A stretch of 64,000 bases of DNA. Source: Edaphobacter modestus. Its GTDB lineage: Bacteria > Acidobacteriota > Terriglobia > Terriglobales > Acidobacteriaceae. This document shows, one piece after another, positions 63,513-64,000 of the stretch (position 1 is the stretch's first letter; each line of letters begins with the position of its first letter). Under the pieces are notes generated by a model that had not been told where the DNA came from, did not search any database, and saw only the letters and a program-made list of their open reading frames with translations. The translations under genes and the position numbers were made by a program. The DNA lies in contig NZ_SHKW01000001.1 of the NCBI RefSeq assembly GCF_004217555.1, positions 1,860,001 to 1,924,000 of the forward strand, given 5' to 3'.

Positions 63513-63922
63513 CCCTCACCCACAATCTCCAGCAACACCCCTCCCGTACTCGCGGGATGCACAAAAAAATACCTGTGCCCCCCGGCGCCCCTGCGAACCT
63601 GGTCGCTCACAAGCCTCACACCGTTCTCCTTCAGCCGCACAAACATCGCATCCACATCCGCCACCTTCATCGCGATATGGTGCAGCCCCTCGCCGCGCTT
63701 CGCCAGGAATCTCCCAATCACCGAATCCTCCGCCGTAGGTTCCAACAGCTCTAACCGGCTCTCCCCCATCGGAAGCATCGCCACCTTCACCTGCTCATGC
63801 TCCACCCTCTCTTCCTGCGCAACTGCCATCCCCAGCATCTCGTAAAAACCGCGCGCTCCCGCGATACTCTTTACCGCAACCCCAAGGTGATCTAACCGTA
63901 GCTCGTTGCCCAGCTCGCTCAT
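63509..63922 (-). CDS. mce: Methylmalonyl-CoA epimerase
   Basis: Interconverts (S)- and (R)-methylmalonyl-CoA in propionate metabolism. A VOC/glyoxalase-fold protein; the start at 63922 (MSELGNELRLDHLGVAVKSI) gives 137 residues, the normal length, while the frame is open to 63991 near the window edge. Cobalt-ligand residues are visible: His in RLDHLGVAV, His in GEGLHHIAMKVADV and the C-terminal Glu in GGVLLEIVGEG. RRGAGGHRYFFVHPASTGG is typical. It overlaps tsaB by ATGA. The partner methylmalonyl-CoA mutase is not in the window; it may lie just beyond the end. Confidence 0.88.
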   Translation of the reverse strand: MSELGNELRLDHLGVAVKSIAGARGFYEMLGMAVAQEERVEHEQVKVAMLPMGESRLELLEPTAEDSVIGRFLAKRGEGLHHIAMKVADVDAMFVRLKENGVRLVSDQVRRGAGGHRYFFVHPASTGGVLLEIVGEG

Positions 63923-64000
63923 CCACTCTCGCGCCCCGTGCGACTCATCCCTCGTGCTCTTCTCCTCGCCGCATCGCGCAATCGCATCCATCGACTCCGC

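Noticed and set aside
62262..63845. 527-codon plus-strand frame across rimI, tsaB and mce
   Set aside because: Pro/Arg/Ser-rich low-complexity translation antisense to three well-supported genes.

Overview
The window reads as chromosomal DNA of an acidobacterium of the Acidobacteriaceae type (Granulicella/Edaphobacter/Terriglobus relatives). The evidence is content, not a marker gene: two very large TonB-dependent receptors with an N-terminal carboxypeptidase-regulatory domain, tandem CRTAC1/ASPIC-UnbV proteins beside a long TPR protein, YncE-type beta-propeller/phosphoesterase fusions, paired DUF3857 proteins, a membrane-anchored regulator of the acidobacterial type, a PEP-CTERM protein, and many secreted glycoside hydrolases. 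No rRNA, tRNA or CRISPR array was seen.

Layout. 0-9.2 kb: an uncharacterised DUF6988-like gene, a small secreted-protein gene split by a ~110-bp miniature inverted-repeat element (MITE), a full-length YncE/phosphoesterase fusion and a decayed paralogue cut by a second MITE copy, a dihydroxyacetone kinase, a methyltransferase and a frameshifted PEP-CTERM gene. 9.5-15.5 kb: a Tat-exported sulfite-oxidase-family enzyme with an intact IS5-type element (CTAG target duplication) 12 bp before its start codon, then a GH106-type rhamnosidase. 15.6-27.4 kb: an accessory tract of low gene density holding a third MITE copy, an IS30-derived MITE-like element, a duplicated hairpin repeat, small orphan membrane proteins, scars of integrase, IS110, IS3, IS30, IS91-like and IS1182 elements, decayed metabolic genes (alpha/beta hydrolase, enolase superfamily), and one healthy gene, a Tat-exported phospholipase C.

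27.4-38.4 kb: a carbohydrate locus on the minus strand (GH31, TonB-dependent receptor, GH3) with a divergent membrane-bound regulator and, further on, the scar of another TonB-dependent receptor. 38.8-42.8 kb: two adjacent DUF3857/transglutaminase-like secreted proteins; the first has a one-base frameshift but keeps a Cys-His-Asp triad, the second is intact but lacks the cysteine. 43.0-46.4 kb: a Tat-exported TIM-barrel isomerase/epimerase divergent from a diheme cytochrome c / PQQ dehydrogenase pair with overlapping genes. 46.7-57.8 kb: TPR protein, second TonB-dependent receptor, a long TPR protein and two tandem CRTAC1 proteins.

58.2-64 kb is ordinary core genome on the minus strand: methylmalonyl-CoA epimerase, tsaB and rimI (chained by 4-base overlaps), a DUF465 protein, psd and pssA (one-base overlap, making phosphatidylethanolamine), an aspartate-semialdehyde-dehydrogenase-like protein without the catalytic cysteine, and a ROK sugar kinase. 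The strongest leads are the two MITE families and what they broke, the IS5 insertion at the sulfite oxidase promoter, the DUF3857 pair, and the GH31-receptor-GH3-regulator locus. I did not find a clear candidate for an entirely new defence or mobile system.
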